Assembly (NCBI GenBank): GCA_041390105.1
Contig: JAWKQO010000003.1
Location: 774,372-838,371, forward strand
DNA length: 64,000 nucleotides
Origin: Gemmatimonadota bacterium
GTDB taxonomy: Bacteria > Gemmatimonadota > Gemmatimonadetes > Longimicrobiales > Gaopeijiaceae
Reading direction: 5' to 3'
Shown: one piece after another, positions 51,902 to 60,252 of the stretch
Layout: each line of letters starts with the position of its first letter
Numbering within the stretch: position 1 is the first letter of the stretch
Notes under the pieces: model-generated
Seen by the model: the letters and a program-made list of their open reading frames with translations, nothing else
Told to the model about the DNA's origin: nothing
The model's database searches: none
Made by a program: the position numbers and the translations under genes

Positions 51902-53548
51902 CTACCTCCGTCGGTACTCCACCGTTCCGTCCACCACGGTCAGGTCCGCGACCAGCTCCCCGATGCGGTCAGGCTCGGTACCGAACAGGTCCCCGGAGAC
52001 GACCACCAGATCGGCGGCCTTTCCCACCTCCAGGCTTCCGACCTCCGACTCCATGAAGCCCGCTCGGGCGCCCCCGCGCGTATACGCGACCAGCGCGTCT
52101 TCGAGCGTGATACGTTGCTCCGGCACCCAGCCTTCGGGGTTCGCCCCGTCGATGGTCTGGCGGGTGACGGCGGCCTCCATCCCCAGGAAGGGGCTCAAGG
52201 GTGCGACCGTCCAGTCCGATCCGAAGGCCAGCGGCGCGCCGGCATCCAACAGGGAGCGGAACGCGTAGGTGGTCTTGATCCGCTCAGGACCGATGCGCTT
52301 CTCCGCCCAACGGCCGTCGTCGGCCGCGTGGTAGGGCTGCATGGACGCGATCACCCCGAGCGCTCCGAAGCGCGGGATGGCATCGGCCCTGAGGTGCTGC
52401 GCGTGCTCGATGCGTTGACGCCGGTCGCGGGCACCGTTCCTGGCCTGGGCCTCGGCGAAGACATCGAGGAGCCAATCGTTGGCCTGGTCGCCGATGGCGT
52501 GCACGATGGTGTGCAGGCCGGCCGAGTCGGCCGCCAGGATCCACTCCCGCAGCGCCGTGGTGTCGGTGGTCAGCAGGCCGGCGGTGCTGGGATCGTCCGT
52601 GTAGGGCTCGTAGAACCAGGCGGTCGTCGACCCCAGCGATCCGTCCACGAAGGCCTTGAGACCTCCCCACCACAGCCGTCGGTCGCCCCGACCCTCGCGT
52701 CCCACCAGCTCGGCCAGGCGCGGCCAGGTGCTCATGGGCACCACCGAGTAGATGCGGATGGGGAGCCGACCCGCCGCTTGCGCGCGCCGGTAGGTCTCGA
52801 AGTGCGTCCAGTCCCCCATGTCGTGCACCTGGGTGACCCCGAGCGACAGGGCGTGCGCCACGGCGGCGTCGAGCGCCCGATCGAGGTCCGCCTCGGAAGG
52901 AGCCGGCATCACCCGGCCCACGAGCCCCATGGCCTCGTCCTTCAGGACGCCGGTCGGACGGCCCCTCGCGTCCCGCACCACCGTCCCGCCCGGCGGGTCG
53001 GGGGTTCCGGCCTCGACCCCCGCGAGCTCGAGCGCCCGTGTATTGGCCACGGCCATGTGACCGTCCAGCCGGCTCACGAAGACCGGATGGTCGGGGGTGA
53101 CCCGGTCGATCCATGCTCGGTCGGGAAGCTCCCCGCCCCAGGCTTCGTGATCCCAGTCGCCGCCGGTGATCCAGGTGCCCGCGGGCCGGGTGCCGGCGAA
53201 TTCCGCAAGGCGTCGCGTGAATTCCTCCGGGCTGTCGGCGCTCCGCAGATCCACGCTCGAGAGTTGAAAGCCGCCCTGAATGAAGTGGACATGTGCGTCG
53301 ATCAGCCCGGGCAACACCGTGCGACCGTCGAGCTCCACGATCTCCGTGCTGCTCCCCACCAGCGACGCCAGGTCCGCCGCGGTGCCCAGCGCCACCACGC
53401 GCCCGTCGCGGATCGCGATCGCCTCCACCGAGGGCTCGTCCGCCCCCACCCAGACGCGGCCACCGCGGAGCAGCAGGTCGGCGGCCGAGTCGGGAGAACT
53501 GCAAGCAGTCATGCAAAAGGCCGTGAGTAGGAGAGGCAGGCGAGACAT
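51902..53548 (-). CDS. YtcJ-like amidohydrolase lipoprotein
   Basis: 548-residue enzyme of the YtcJ-like amidohydrolase 3 group. A lipobox-like FCMTAC precedes the domain. It keeps the metal ligands: HVH in PGLIDAHVHFIQG, His residues in GLHTIVHAIGDQAND and RIEHAQHL, and the Asp in FGSDWTV. The C-terminal GSLEVGKAADLVVVSGDLF is typical. Natural substrate unknown; relatives act on N-formyl or N-acyl amides. The ATG at 53546-53548 sets the signal peptide. Confidence 0.9.
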   Translation of the reverse strand: MSRLPLLLTAFCMTACSSPDSAADLLLRGGRVWVGADEPSVEAIAIRDGRVVALGTAADLASLVGSSTEIVELDGRTVLPGLIDAHVHFIQGGFQLSSVDLRSADSPEEFTRRLAEFAGTRPAGTWITGGDWDHEAWGGELPDRAWIDRVTPDHPVFVSRLDGHMAVANTRALELAGVEAGTPDPPGGTVVRDARGRPTGVLKDEAMGLVGRVMPAPSEADLDRALDAAVAHALSLGVTQVHDMGDWTHFETYRRAQAAGRLPIRIYSVVPMSTWPRLAELVGREGRGDRRLWWGGLKAFVDGSLGSTTAWFYEPYTDDPSTAGLLTTDTTALREWILAADSAGLHTIVHAIGDQANDWLLDVFAEAQARNGARDRRQRIEHAQHLRADAIPRFGALGVIASMQPYHAADDGRWAEKRIGPERIKTTYAFRSLLDAGAPLAFGSDWTVAPLSPFLGMEAAVTRQTIDGANPEGWVPEQRITLEDALVAYTRGGARAGFMESEVGSLEVGKAADLVVVSGDLFGTEPDRIGELVADLTVVDGTVEYRRR

Positions 53549-53857
53549 GGCTCCCGGCTTCTGTGGAGTTGAGCGGGCTCCCCGTCGACGGCGCCCGGAT
53601 TCGAACGGTATCCCGACCCGACGCCGGAGCGCCAGCCGCCTGTGGCGTCGCAACGCCCATCCGTCGCGCCACCCCTACGAGTTCAGCTTTCCGAAGGTTC
53701 GTTTGGAGATCCGGGGACCCCGCACCACGCCGCCGTCGGGAACGGCACAGCACGCGGTGTGTTTGAGTTGCATGGGCCTGCCCAGGCGCGGGCACACTTC
53801 CTGCTCGCGTGCGTGCATGGAAGTCGGTGCAACAGACCGAAAGAGGTACAGGACACG
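53549..53857. other. Intergenic region with no recognised gene
   Basis: 309 bp between the YtcJ-like start and a small membrane protein. I see no convincing promoter, hairpin or coding sequence; long open frames here lack any protein-like pattern. Confidence 0.6.
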
Positions 53858-54028
53858 ATGTTCCGACGTGTGACGTACGGCTTGCTCGGCGCCGCGGCCC
53901 TCGCCGCCAGCGTGCTGCTCATCCGCGCGCAGAAGCAGCCGCAGGCCGAAGAGATCGACGCCGTGCCGCCGGGGGAGAACGTCCCCGGCCAGATTCGTCT
54001 CGACAAGCTGAGAGAACTCGGCATCTGA
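53858..54028 (+). CDS. 56-residue membrane-anchored small protein
   Basis: Predicted 56-residue protein: a short basic N-terminus, one TM segment (TYGLLGAAALAASVLLI) and a polar tail ending in LDKLRELGI. The ATG at 53858 has AGGACA six bases upstream. It resembles no family I know. The gene is flanked by the divergent YtcJ-like gene and the convergent ferredoxin gene. A real but uncharacterised gene is more likely than not. Confidence 0.55.
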   Translation: MFRRVTYGLLGAAALAASVLLIRAQKQPQAEEIDAVPPGENVPGQIRLDKLRELGI

Positions 54029-54171
54029 GACGACGCGGGAGCATGGACCCGGGCACGCTCGGGTTCCGCGCTGCCCGTGCGTGCTTCGCTTTCCCCCGCG
54101 GCTCCGAACCGGTCCGCCCCTGCCCGTCGTCCCGTCCAGCGCTCCCGTCGGCGTCCCACGCCCTGGTCCCC

Positions 54172-54203
54172 TGAAACGCAAACGGGCCGGGACCCATCGG
54201 CCC
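54172..54203 (-). terminator. Intrinsic terminator of the ferredoxin gene
   Basis: On the minus strand, GGGCCG/CGGCCC (54184-54189 with 54198-54203) forms a 6-bp stem with an 8-base loop. It is followed by GTTTGCGTTTC, a T-rich tail, 31 bp beyond the ferredoxin stop. Confidence 0.5.
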
Positions 54204-54234
54204 CCGCCCGCCCTTCCCGAAGCGCCCCGCTATC

Positions 54235-54468
54235 CTACTTGAAGTGCTTCGCGTTCTTCTCGATGTAGCTGCTCCACTCCGGCGGGACGTCGGTATCGGG
54301 GAAGATCGCCTGCACCGGACACTCGGGCTCGCAGGCCCCACAGTCGATGCACTCGTCGGGGTGGATGTAGTACTGATCCTCGCCCTCGTAGATGCAGTCG
54401 ACCGGGCAGACCTCGACGCAGCTGGCGTCTTTGGTCGCGATACACGGCTCAGCGATGATGTAGGTCAT
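54235..54468 (-). CDS. fdxA: 7Fe ferredoxin (FdxA-type)
   Basis: 77-residue low-potential electron carrier. The N-terminal half has Cys9, Cys17 and Cys21, and the second motif has Cys40, Cys43, Cys46 and Cys50 (CIDCGACEPEC); the pattern supports one [3Fe-4S] (9, 17, 50) and one [4Fe-4S] cluster (21, 40, 43, 46). Cys25 is also present. An AGGA site lies ten bases before the ATG, and an inverted repeat (54488-54506) lies 19 bp upstream. It is a single-gene unit. Confidence 0.95.
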   Translation of the reverse strand: MTYIIAEPCIATKDASCVEVCPVDCIYEGEDQYYIHPDECIDCGACEPECPVQAIFPDTDVPPEWSSYIEKNAKHFK

Positions 54469-54487
54469 GAATCCGCGATCCTCTCCG

Positions 54488-54506
54488 CCTGCCCGGGGCG
54501 GGCAGG
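54488..54506. promoter_or_regulatory. Inverted repeat upstream of the ferredoxin gene
   Basis: CCTGCCC-GGGGC-GGGCAGG is a perfect 7-5-7 inverted repeat 19 bp before the ferredoxin start codon. It may be an operator or a leader hairpin; no matching regulator is in view. Confidence 0.3.
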
Positions 54507-54681
54507 GAACCTCCAGGTGGAACGGCCCCTATCTTCGTCGAAGCCTTTGGCGCTGGCAAGGCCCGCGCCGGAGCCTGATTTGGGCCCTTTTCCACCCGCC
54601 TGTAGCGGGAAAGCCCCCCCTGCCGTATGAAGTAGAGACAGGGGCTGGACCCTGCCTCAACAAACGAGCCTCCGCCCTTCG

Positions 54682-56010
54682 ATGCGATCTCGCCTTCTGA
54701 CCTTCCTGCTCGCTCTCCCGCTGGGAGCGGGCGCGCTGCATGCGCAGGATCCGGCGGGCCGTCTCGAGGGCTTCGTCTTCGACAGCACCACCGGCGAGAC
54801 GCTGTCGGGGGCACGGGTGGTCATGTGGGGCACGGCCTACCAGGTCGAGAGCGACGCGGTCGGATCGTTCTTGTTCGAAGACATTCCCGTCGGATCCTAT
54901 TCGATCGTCTTCTTCCATCCGCGCCTCGGCCACCTGGGCATTTCCTCCGGATCGCAGCAGGTGGAGGTCGGCCTCAGGCAGAGCGAGCCCTTGGTCCTCT
55001 CCACGCCGAGCATGTCCACCATCGTCGGGCAGATGTGTCTGCTCGACACCGGTAACCCCAACGCCGCCAACGTGACGGGCCAGGTCATCGACGCCACGGA
55101 AGGTGTGGGCATGCCGCGAGCGCGGGTGATCCTGCGCTGGCAGGAGGCCGGAAGGGAGCGCGAGCGCCCGGTCGATACCGACGTAGAAGGATGGTTCAGC
55201 GTGTGCGGTGTGCCGAGGGACGTCGACATCGCCGCCAGCGCCGAGTTCCTCGGGCTCTCCAGCCCCCGCCGCGAATTCCGGGTCGCACCCGCTCAGACCC
55301 ACCGGGTCGACTTCCCTCTCGGTGAGCTGGACGAGTCGAGCGTGACGGGTGGGCTCACGGACATGGACAGCGGCGATCCCATCGAGGGCGCCCAGATCCA
55401 ACTGCGTGACACCCGGTTCAGCACGATGAGCGATGAGCGCGGACTCTTCCGGCTGCGTGACGTGCCGCCGGGCGAGTACACCCTGGTCGTCTCCCACATC
55501 ACGCATGCCACCCGGACCGAAGCCATCAGCGTCGGCAGTGGCGTGGGTGTGAACCTGGGCATCGTGATGGCCGAGGAAGCCATCGAGCTCGATCCCATCA
55601 TCGTCACCATCGAGGCGCAGACGATGGCGGAGCAACTCTCGGCCGGTGGACATCTCGTCACCGCAGAGGAGCTGGCGCCGGTGAAGGAACGGGTCACCAC
55701 CCTGGTGGACCTGCTGTTCCAGGCGCCGATCCCGGGCTTGATCGTCCGGCGGGCCGAGGGCGACATCTGTGCCCAGTTCGCTTCGGGTCAGGTGCGCTTC
55801 ATGAAGTCCGGGTGCGAGTCGGCCACCTTCTATATCGACGGTGCCCGGCAAGCCAGCGCACAGGTCCTGATGGACCTCCCGGACGACATCATCGACCACA
55901 TCGTGGTCTACAGGCCGGTCGAAGCGGGGGCCATCTTCGGCACCGGGGGCTCGCGGGGCGTGGTGATGATCTACACCAAAGGTGGAGTGCGGCGCTCCCA
56001 GCGTCGCTGA
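54682..56010 (+). CDS. Secreted protein with carboxypeptidase-regulatory repeats and a plug-like C-terminus
   Basis: 442-residue secreted protein with a signal peptide (LLTFLLALPLGAGALHAQ). Three CarboxypepD_reg-like beta-sandwich repeats are visible (about 25-105, 125-205, 220-300; for instance GRLEGFVFDSTTGETLSG and SDERGLFRLRDVPPGEYTL). The last 110 residues resemble a TonB-receptor plug: ATFYIDGARQ, DIIDHIVVYRPVEAG and GTGGSRGVVMIYTKGG. There is no barrel after it. The 5' leader contains C-rich and G-rich inverted repeats. Function unknown. Confidence 0.8.
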   Translation: MRSRLLTFLLALPLGAGALHAQDPAGRLEGFVFDSTTGETLSGARVVMWGTAYQVESDAVGSFLFEDIPVGSYSIVFFHPRLGHLGISSGSQQVEVGLRQSEPLVLSTPSMSTIVGQMCLLDTGNPNAANVTGQVIDATEGVGMPRARVILRWQEAGRERERPVDTDVEGWFSVCGVPRDVDIAASAEFLGLSSPRREFRVAPAQTHRVDFPLGELDESSVTGGLTDMDSGDPIEGAQIQLRDTRFSTMSDERGLFRLRDVPPGEYTLVVSHITHATRTEAISVGSGVGVNLGIVMAEEAIELDPIIVTIEAQTMAEQLSAGGHLVTAEELAPVKERVTTLVDLLFQAPIPGLIVRRAEGDICAQFASGQVRFMKSGCESATFYIDGARQASAQVLMDLPDDIIDHIVVYRPVEAGAIFGTGGSRGVVMIYTKGGVRRSQRR

Positions 56011-56098
56011 TCCGCTCGGCCTGCTGACGCACCGCTCGACCCGCTGCTCAACCCGCTCACCCCGCTGCTCACCCGCGCTCAACCCGCTGACGAGCCCG

Positions 56099-56647
56099 TC
56101 AGCCGCTCCACTCCACATCGGCAACGCCGGCCCTCGCGTTGGCCAGGCGCGCCCACACGAACAACAGATCGCTCAGCCGGTTCAGATAGCGGATCAGTAC
56201 GGGATCGACCGAATCCGCCTCGGCCAGGGCCGTCACGCGGCGCTCCGCCCGCCGGCACACCGTGCGGGCCACGTGCAGCGCCGCACCACCCGGGGAGCCC
56301 GCTGGAAGCACGAAATGCCGAAGCGGCGGCAGCTCGTCGTCCGCGGCATCGATCCATGCTTCCATCTCCGCGATCCGGTGCTCAGGCAACGGGGGGAGCG
56401 CCGGCCGCGGGTGCCCCGGCTCCGCCGGTGGAGTGGCCAGATGGGCGCCCATCGAGAACAGGTCGCGCTGCAGCGCCGTGATCCGCTCCGGGAGCTCGGC
56501 GGTCAAGGAGGGCCGGGCCAAGCCCAGCGACGCGTTCAGCTCGTCCACGGTGCCGAACGCCTCGACGCGCAGGTGGGCCTTGGAGACGCGCCCTCCACCG
56601 AACAGTGCGGTCGTGCCGGTATCACCGGTGCGTGTGTAGATCTTCAT
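56099..56647 (-). CDS. Cob(I)yrinic acid a,c-diamide adenosyltransferase (PduO-type)
   Basis: 182-residue ATP:cob(I)alamin adenosyltransferase that makes coenzyme B12. The N-terminal motif TRTGDTGTT (nucleotide binding), the arginine-rich helix ARTVCRRAERRV and the C-terminal LNRLSDLLFVWAR define the PduO family. It is placed just downstream of a small gene on the same strand (16 bp gap) and converges with the plug-like gene. No other B12 genes are present, so it may serve salvage. Confidence 0.93.
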   Translation of the reverse strand: MKIYTRTGDTGTTALFGGGRVSKAHLRVEAFGTVDELNASLGLARPSLTAELPERITALQRDLFSMGAHLATPPAEPGHPRPALPPLPEHRIAEMEAWIDAADDELPPLRHFVLPAGSPGGAALHVARTVCRRAERRVTALAEADSVDPVLIRYLNRLSDLLFVWARLANARAGVADVEWSG

Positions 56648-56662
56648 CGGAGTCGGTTGAGG

Positions 56663-56914
56663 TCAGCGCAGGCGGGTCAGGCGGCGGAGGGCCTCGGCCT
56701 TGTCCAGGAGGGAGCCCCCCGTGGCCGTTTCGGCGGCGGGCACCGAGGACAGCAGCGCCCTCAGGTCGAGCAGCACCTCGAGGTAGAGCTGGTCCCTCTG
56801 GTACCCGAAGTCCAGGTCGGCCATGCGCCCGGACTCCTCGGCCGCCGCAGCCCGCTCGAACTCGCCCCGGTACAGCTCCTCGAGGTTCGCCAGGATCCGT
56901 TCGCGCGCGCGCAT
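56663..56914 (-). CDS. 83-residue small helical protein of unknown function
   Basis: 83 residues, strongly helical and charged (RERILANLEELYRGEFERAAAAEE), with likely coiled-coil character and no TM segment. The ATG at 56912-56914 is preceded by an excellent GGAGGAG site. An open frame extends further upstream to 57034, but that part overlaps the start of the divergent gene and is unlikely. It is in the same transcription unit as the adenosyltransferase. No family recognised. Confidence 0.7.
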   Translation of the reverse strand: MRARERILANLEELYRGEFERAAAAEESGRMADLDFGYQRDQLYLEVLLDLRALLSSVPAAETATGGSLLDKAEALRRLTRLR

Positions 56915-57018
56915 GTCTCCTCCGGGCTTTGGCTCGCCACCACTGGGCCCGCTACTTTGCGGCTCGCAACGCCTGGCGAGGGGTTTCCGTAAGGTAGCGA
57001 ACCTTCCGGAGGAACAGC

Positions 57019-57528
57019 ATGGATCGACCGGCAAAGGACGACGCCGCCGAGGCCAATCGTCTCTATTGGAGCTCGAACAAAGGGGTCAACCAGATCGCCG
57101 ACGATCTGGGGATGTCCAAGGGCATGCTCTACGCAGCCATCCGACCGCTGCCCTCCGAGTACGCCTGCCCACTTTGTCAGGGCGAGTTGGTCTATGCCAA
57201 TCGCACGGCCCTCGAACGTCAGGTCCTCAGCTGCCCCGAGTGCGAGCACGAGTTCGAGGAGCGAGCGGCCAAGCTGCAACGCATCGCCACCGCGTCCGAC
57301 CTGGAGCCGCTGGCTGCGGAGGGACCGCGACTGCGGGTGGACCTGAAGCGCGCCCGCCGTGAAGAAGCCGCCGCGCCCACGGTGACCCCGGATACGGGTA
57401 CGCTTCCTGGCACCACACCGGAGCCGGTGGCCGGATCGCGCCAGGGGACCACCCGGACACTCGTGGGTGCCGCCGCGTTGTGCCTGGGCGTCGGCGTGAT
57501 GATCGGCCGCTATCTGGAGCGGCGCTGA
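57019..57528 (+). CDS. Membrane-anchored protein with HTH and zinc-ribbon domains
   Basis: 169-residue protein. Residues about 12-42 form a helix-turn-helix (NRLYWSSNKGVNQIADDLGM followed by SKGMLYAAI). A zinc ribbon follows with C50-x2-C53 and C72-x2-C75. The region 90-140 is a polar Pro/Thr-rich linker, and a TM segment is at about 146-162 (LVGAAALCLGVGVMIG). A ribosome site GGAGGAA precedes the ATG. It leads an operon with the RDD gene only 6 bp away. It may be a membrane-tethered regulator. Confidence 0.78.
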   Translation: MDRPAKDDAAEANRLYWSSNKGVNQIADDLGMSKGMLYAAIRPLPSEYACPLCQGELVYANRTALERQVLSCPECEHEFEERAAKLQRIATASDLEPLAAEGPRLRVDLKRARREEAAAPTVTPDTGTLPGTTPEPVAGSRQGTTRTLVGAAALCLGVGVMIGRYLERR

Positions 57529-57534
57529 CCGGCA

Positions 57535-58767
57535 ATGACCACCACAGCTGATCCGCGGAGTCACGTCACCCCCGACGCGTTCGCGATCTCCGACGAGGTG
57601 ATGGGGCTCCCGCTCGCGTCGCCAGGTCGACGCGCGGTGGCGTTGGCCCTGGACGGGATCCTCATCGGCATCGTGTCCCAGTTGTCATGGAAGCTGCTGG
57701 GAGTCATCGCGGCGATCGCCTTCTTTCGAGTGGCTACCCGCAGGGGTGCCGTGGCCGGCAGGGTGGGGCGTGGCTTCTCGTACTCGGTGGGCTGCCTCGG
57801 TGCGCTGATCCTCTTCAGCACCGTGGTGGTGTGGACCGGTGTGGTGCGCGACTGGCTCACGCCGGACCGACTCCCCTCGGCTCCGCCCCCCGTGGAGGGC
57901 GCCGCCCTGCTTGGAGATCTGGTCAGCGGAAGCGTGGCCGCAGTGCGGCTCAGACAGGCCACCGCCGAGGACGAAGCCGTGGATCTGGGAGTCGAGTTCG
58001 TGCGGAGTGCGCTTCGAGCCACGGACACCTCGGAGGACGACGCCCTGGCGGGCGTGCGCGACTTGATGCCCGAGGAGCCGTCGTTCGACGTCGATGTGGT
58101 GATGCAGCGCATCGCTGCCGAGATCGGCAGGGGCCCGGCGGCTGCGGAGGCCGCGAAGGAGACCGTCGATGCGGATACGCTCTCCGCCGAGGAGGCCTGG
58201 AGTCGTTTCCTGGCGTTGGAGGCCTCCGACTCCCTGAGCCGCGAGGAGCGGGTGCTCCGGGAGCAACTGAGGAATCGCCTCGCCGAGCAGGTGGCTGCGG
58301 ATACGCTGGCCACCTTGAACCGAAGGCTGTCCGGGGCGCGTCGCGACGTCGACGAACTGGAGCGCGAACGCGACCGGGCCCGCGACGCGCTGACGGAACG
58401 CGAGGAAAACCAGGGTCTGTTCGGCTGGCTGCTGAGCACCGTGGACCAGTTGGGGCTCACCTTCGGGTGGGGTGCGCTCTACCTGGCCACCTTCATGACA
58501 CTGATGAAGGGCCAAACGCCCGGAAAGCGCGCGCTGGGCCTCCGCGTGATCCGCCTGGACGGGCAGCCCATCGGCTGGTTCGCCGCCTTCGAGCGCGCCG
58601 GTGGCTATGCGGCCGGAGTGGCCACCGGCCTGCTCGGGTTCGCCCAGATCCTCTGGGACCCCAACCGGCAGGGGATCCACGACAAGATCGTGGCGACGGT
58701 GGTGGTGCGAGAGGGTGCGCCCCGGGCGCCGGGGTCGGGACGCACCGGGGGCCTCCCCGCTCGCTGA
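57535..58767 (+). CDS. RDD-family membrane protein with large central insertion
   Basis: 410-residue protein. The first RDD part is near residues 25-60 (SPGRRAVALALDGILIGIV). A second TM segment is at about 85-105. Residues about 110-300 are an acidic insertion ending in a coiled coil (VDELERERDRARDALTEREEN). The second RDD half starts near 308 (WGALYLATFMTLMKGQTPGKRALGLRVIRL) and ends at DPNRQGIHDKI. The family sits in the membrane, sometimes in transport; function here is unknown. Operon member with the HTH gene. Confidence 0.8.
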   Translation: MTTTADPRSHVTPDAFAISDEVMGLPLASPGRRAVALALDGILIGIVSQLSWKLLGVIAAIAFFRVATRRGAVAGRVGRGFSYSVGCLGALILFSTVVVWTGVVRDWLTPDRLPSAPPPVEGAALLGDLVSGSVAAVRLRQATAEDEAVDLGVEFVRSALRATDTSEDDALAGVRDLMPEEPSFDVDVVMQRIAAEIGRGPAAAEAAKETVDADTLSAEEAWSRFLALEASDSLSREERVLREQLRNRLAEQVAADTLATLNRRLSGARRDVDELERERDRARDALTEREENQGLFGWLLSTVDQLGLTFGWGALYLATFMTLMKGQTPGKRALGLRVIRLDGQPIGWFAAFERAGGYAAGVATGLLGFAQILWDPNRQGIHDKIVATVVVREGAPRAPGSGRTGGLPAR

Positions 58768-58786
58768 GGGACCTCAGAGCCCGCGC

Positions 58787-59512
58787 ATGGACTTCTCCGT
58801 CTCCTTTCCGCTGGCGTTCGCCGCCGGCCTGGTCAGCTTCCTCTCACCCTGCGTCTTCCCGCTGGTCCCGAGCTACCTGGCGGTGGTCTCGGGCCTGACT
58901 CTGGGGGAGCTCTCCGAGCGCTCGGAGCGGGGGAGCGCCGCCGTGGGGGCGATCCTCTTCGTGGTGGGATTCACCCTGGTGTTCATGTCGCTGGGGGCGG
59001 CCGCCACGGCGTTGGGGCGGGCCTTGGCGCAGGTGCTGCCTTGGATCCAGCGGATCGGCGGAGCGTTGATCGTTCTGATGGGCCTCTACATGCTGGGCGC
59101 CTTCCAGTCCATGTTCCTGGCCCGGGAGCGGCGTTTCCACACGGCCGCCCGGCCCACCGGGCCCGTGGGAGCCCTGCTGGCCGGGGTGGTCTTCGGGGCC
59201 GGCTGGTCGCCCTGCATCGGCCCGGTGCTGGCCACCATCCTGCTGATGGCGGGACTGGAGGGCTCGGTGCTCAAGGGCAGCCTGCTGCTGGGAACCTACG
59301 CCCTGGGCCTGGGGGTGCCCTTCGTGGCCGCGGCCCTGGGGCTCCGCCACCTGCTCTCGCGCTCCAACCGCATCCGGCGCTGGTCCTTGCCCCTCCAGCG
59401 GGTCGCCGGAACCTTCCTCGTGTTGGTGGGGCTTCTACTGCTCACCGGCCACTTCGCCGCGCTCACCGCCACGCTCGCCCAGATGGGCCAGCTCATCACT
59501 CTGGAACCTTGA
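58787..59512 (+). CDS. CcdA-type thiol-disulfide interchange membrane protein
   Basis: 241-residue integral membrane protein with six TM segments that passes reducing power from the cytoplasm across the membrane. The two redox cysteines are in FLSPCVFPLVPSYL (Cys22) and GWSPCIGPVL (Cys143). The ATG at 58787 begins right at the first conserved helix. Its stop codon overlaps the start of the DsbA-like gene (TGATG), linking the two in disulfide chemistry. Confidence 0.9.
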   Translation: MDFSVSFPLAFAAGLVSFLSPCVFPLVPSYLAVVSGLTLGELSERSERGSAAVGAILFVVGFTLVFMSLGAAATALGRALAQVLPWIQRIGGALIVLMGLYMLGAFQSMFLARERRFHTAARPTGPVGALLAGVVFGAGWSPCIGPVLATILLMAGLEGSVLKGSLLLGTYALGLGVPFVAAALGLRHLLSRSNRIRRWSLPLQRVAGTFLVLVGLLLLTGHFAALTATLAQMGQLITLEP

Positions 59513-60252
59513 TGGCTCTGCAGTCTCGACGCGCCGCCGGGCGCGCCCCGTTTGTCTTCCTGGCACTGCTGGCGAGCGTCGCCTGCGGGTCGGGTGAGGC
59601 CGCTCCCGGCACGGCGCTGACCACCGCCCAGGCCGGGGTGCCTGCCCCGGTGCTTGACCAGCCCCTGGCCCAGCCGGAGCCCGAACGGATCGACATCTCC
59701 GATCTGGGGCATGTGCGGGGCAACCCCGAAGCACCCATCCAGGTGGTCGAGTTCACGGACTTCGGGTGCGGCTACTGCAAGCAGTTCCACGACAACACCT
59801 GGGGCACGCTGGAGCGGAACTACGTGGACACGGGCAAGGTCTTCTGGCGCACGGTCCACTTCAACGTCGGGATGTTCAAGAACGCGCAGGACGCCGCCGT
59901 GGCTGGTGAGTGTGCGTTCGCCCAGGGCGGCCAGCAGCGTTGGGACGAGATGCGGGTGGGGTTGTTCGCCGCGCAGCGCGAATGGAAGGGTACCGACGAC
60001 GCCGGTCCCATCTTCGAACGGGTGGCGCGCGAGGCCGGGCTCGACGCATCGGCGTTCCAGGCCTGCATGGGCAACCGCGACGTGGAGGAGCCGGTGCGCT
60101 TCGCCAACGACGTGGCGCGCAGAGCGGGCGTGCGCGGCACGCCCACGTTCTACGTCAACGGCTACCCGGTGCAGGGCGCCTTGCCGCTCGAGGCGTTCTC
60201 CGAGTTCTTCGACCGTCTCCTGGAGGCGGAAGCCGAGGGCGCGGCGGGTTGA
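59512..60252 (+). CDS. DsbA-like thioredoxin-fold lipoprotein
   Basis: 246-residue predicted lipoprotein (lipobox ASVAC, Cys25) with a DsbA/BdbD-like domain. The redox motif is DFGCGYCKQF (CGYC, Cys86 and Cys89), and the cis-proline segment is RGTPTFYVNG. It acts in the periplasm as a thiol oxidoreductase or disulfide reductase/isomerase. The start overlaps the ccdA-like stop (TGATG) and its stop overlaps the TTG start of the next gene, so three genes are translated in sequence. Confidence 0.9.
   Translation: MALQSRRAAGRAPFVFLALLASVACGSGEAAPGTALTTAQAGVPAPVLDQPLAQPEPERIDISDLGHVRGNPEAPIQVVEFTDFGCGYCKQFHDNTWGTLERNYVDTGKVFWRTVHFNVGMFKNAQDAAVAGECAFAQGGQQRWDEMRVGLFAAQREWKGTDDAGPIFERVAREAGLDASAFQACMGNRDVEEPVRFANDVARRAGVRGTPTFYVNGYPVQGALPLEAFSEFFDRLLEAEAEGAAG

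Noticed and set aside
54469..54681. Possible riboswitch in the leader before the carboxypeptidase-regulatory/plug gene
   Set aside because: Only simple C-rich and G-rich inverted repeats are visible; no known riboswitch core could be matched.
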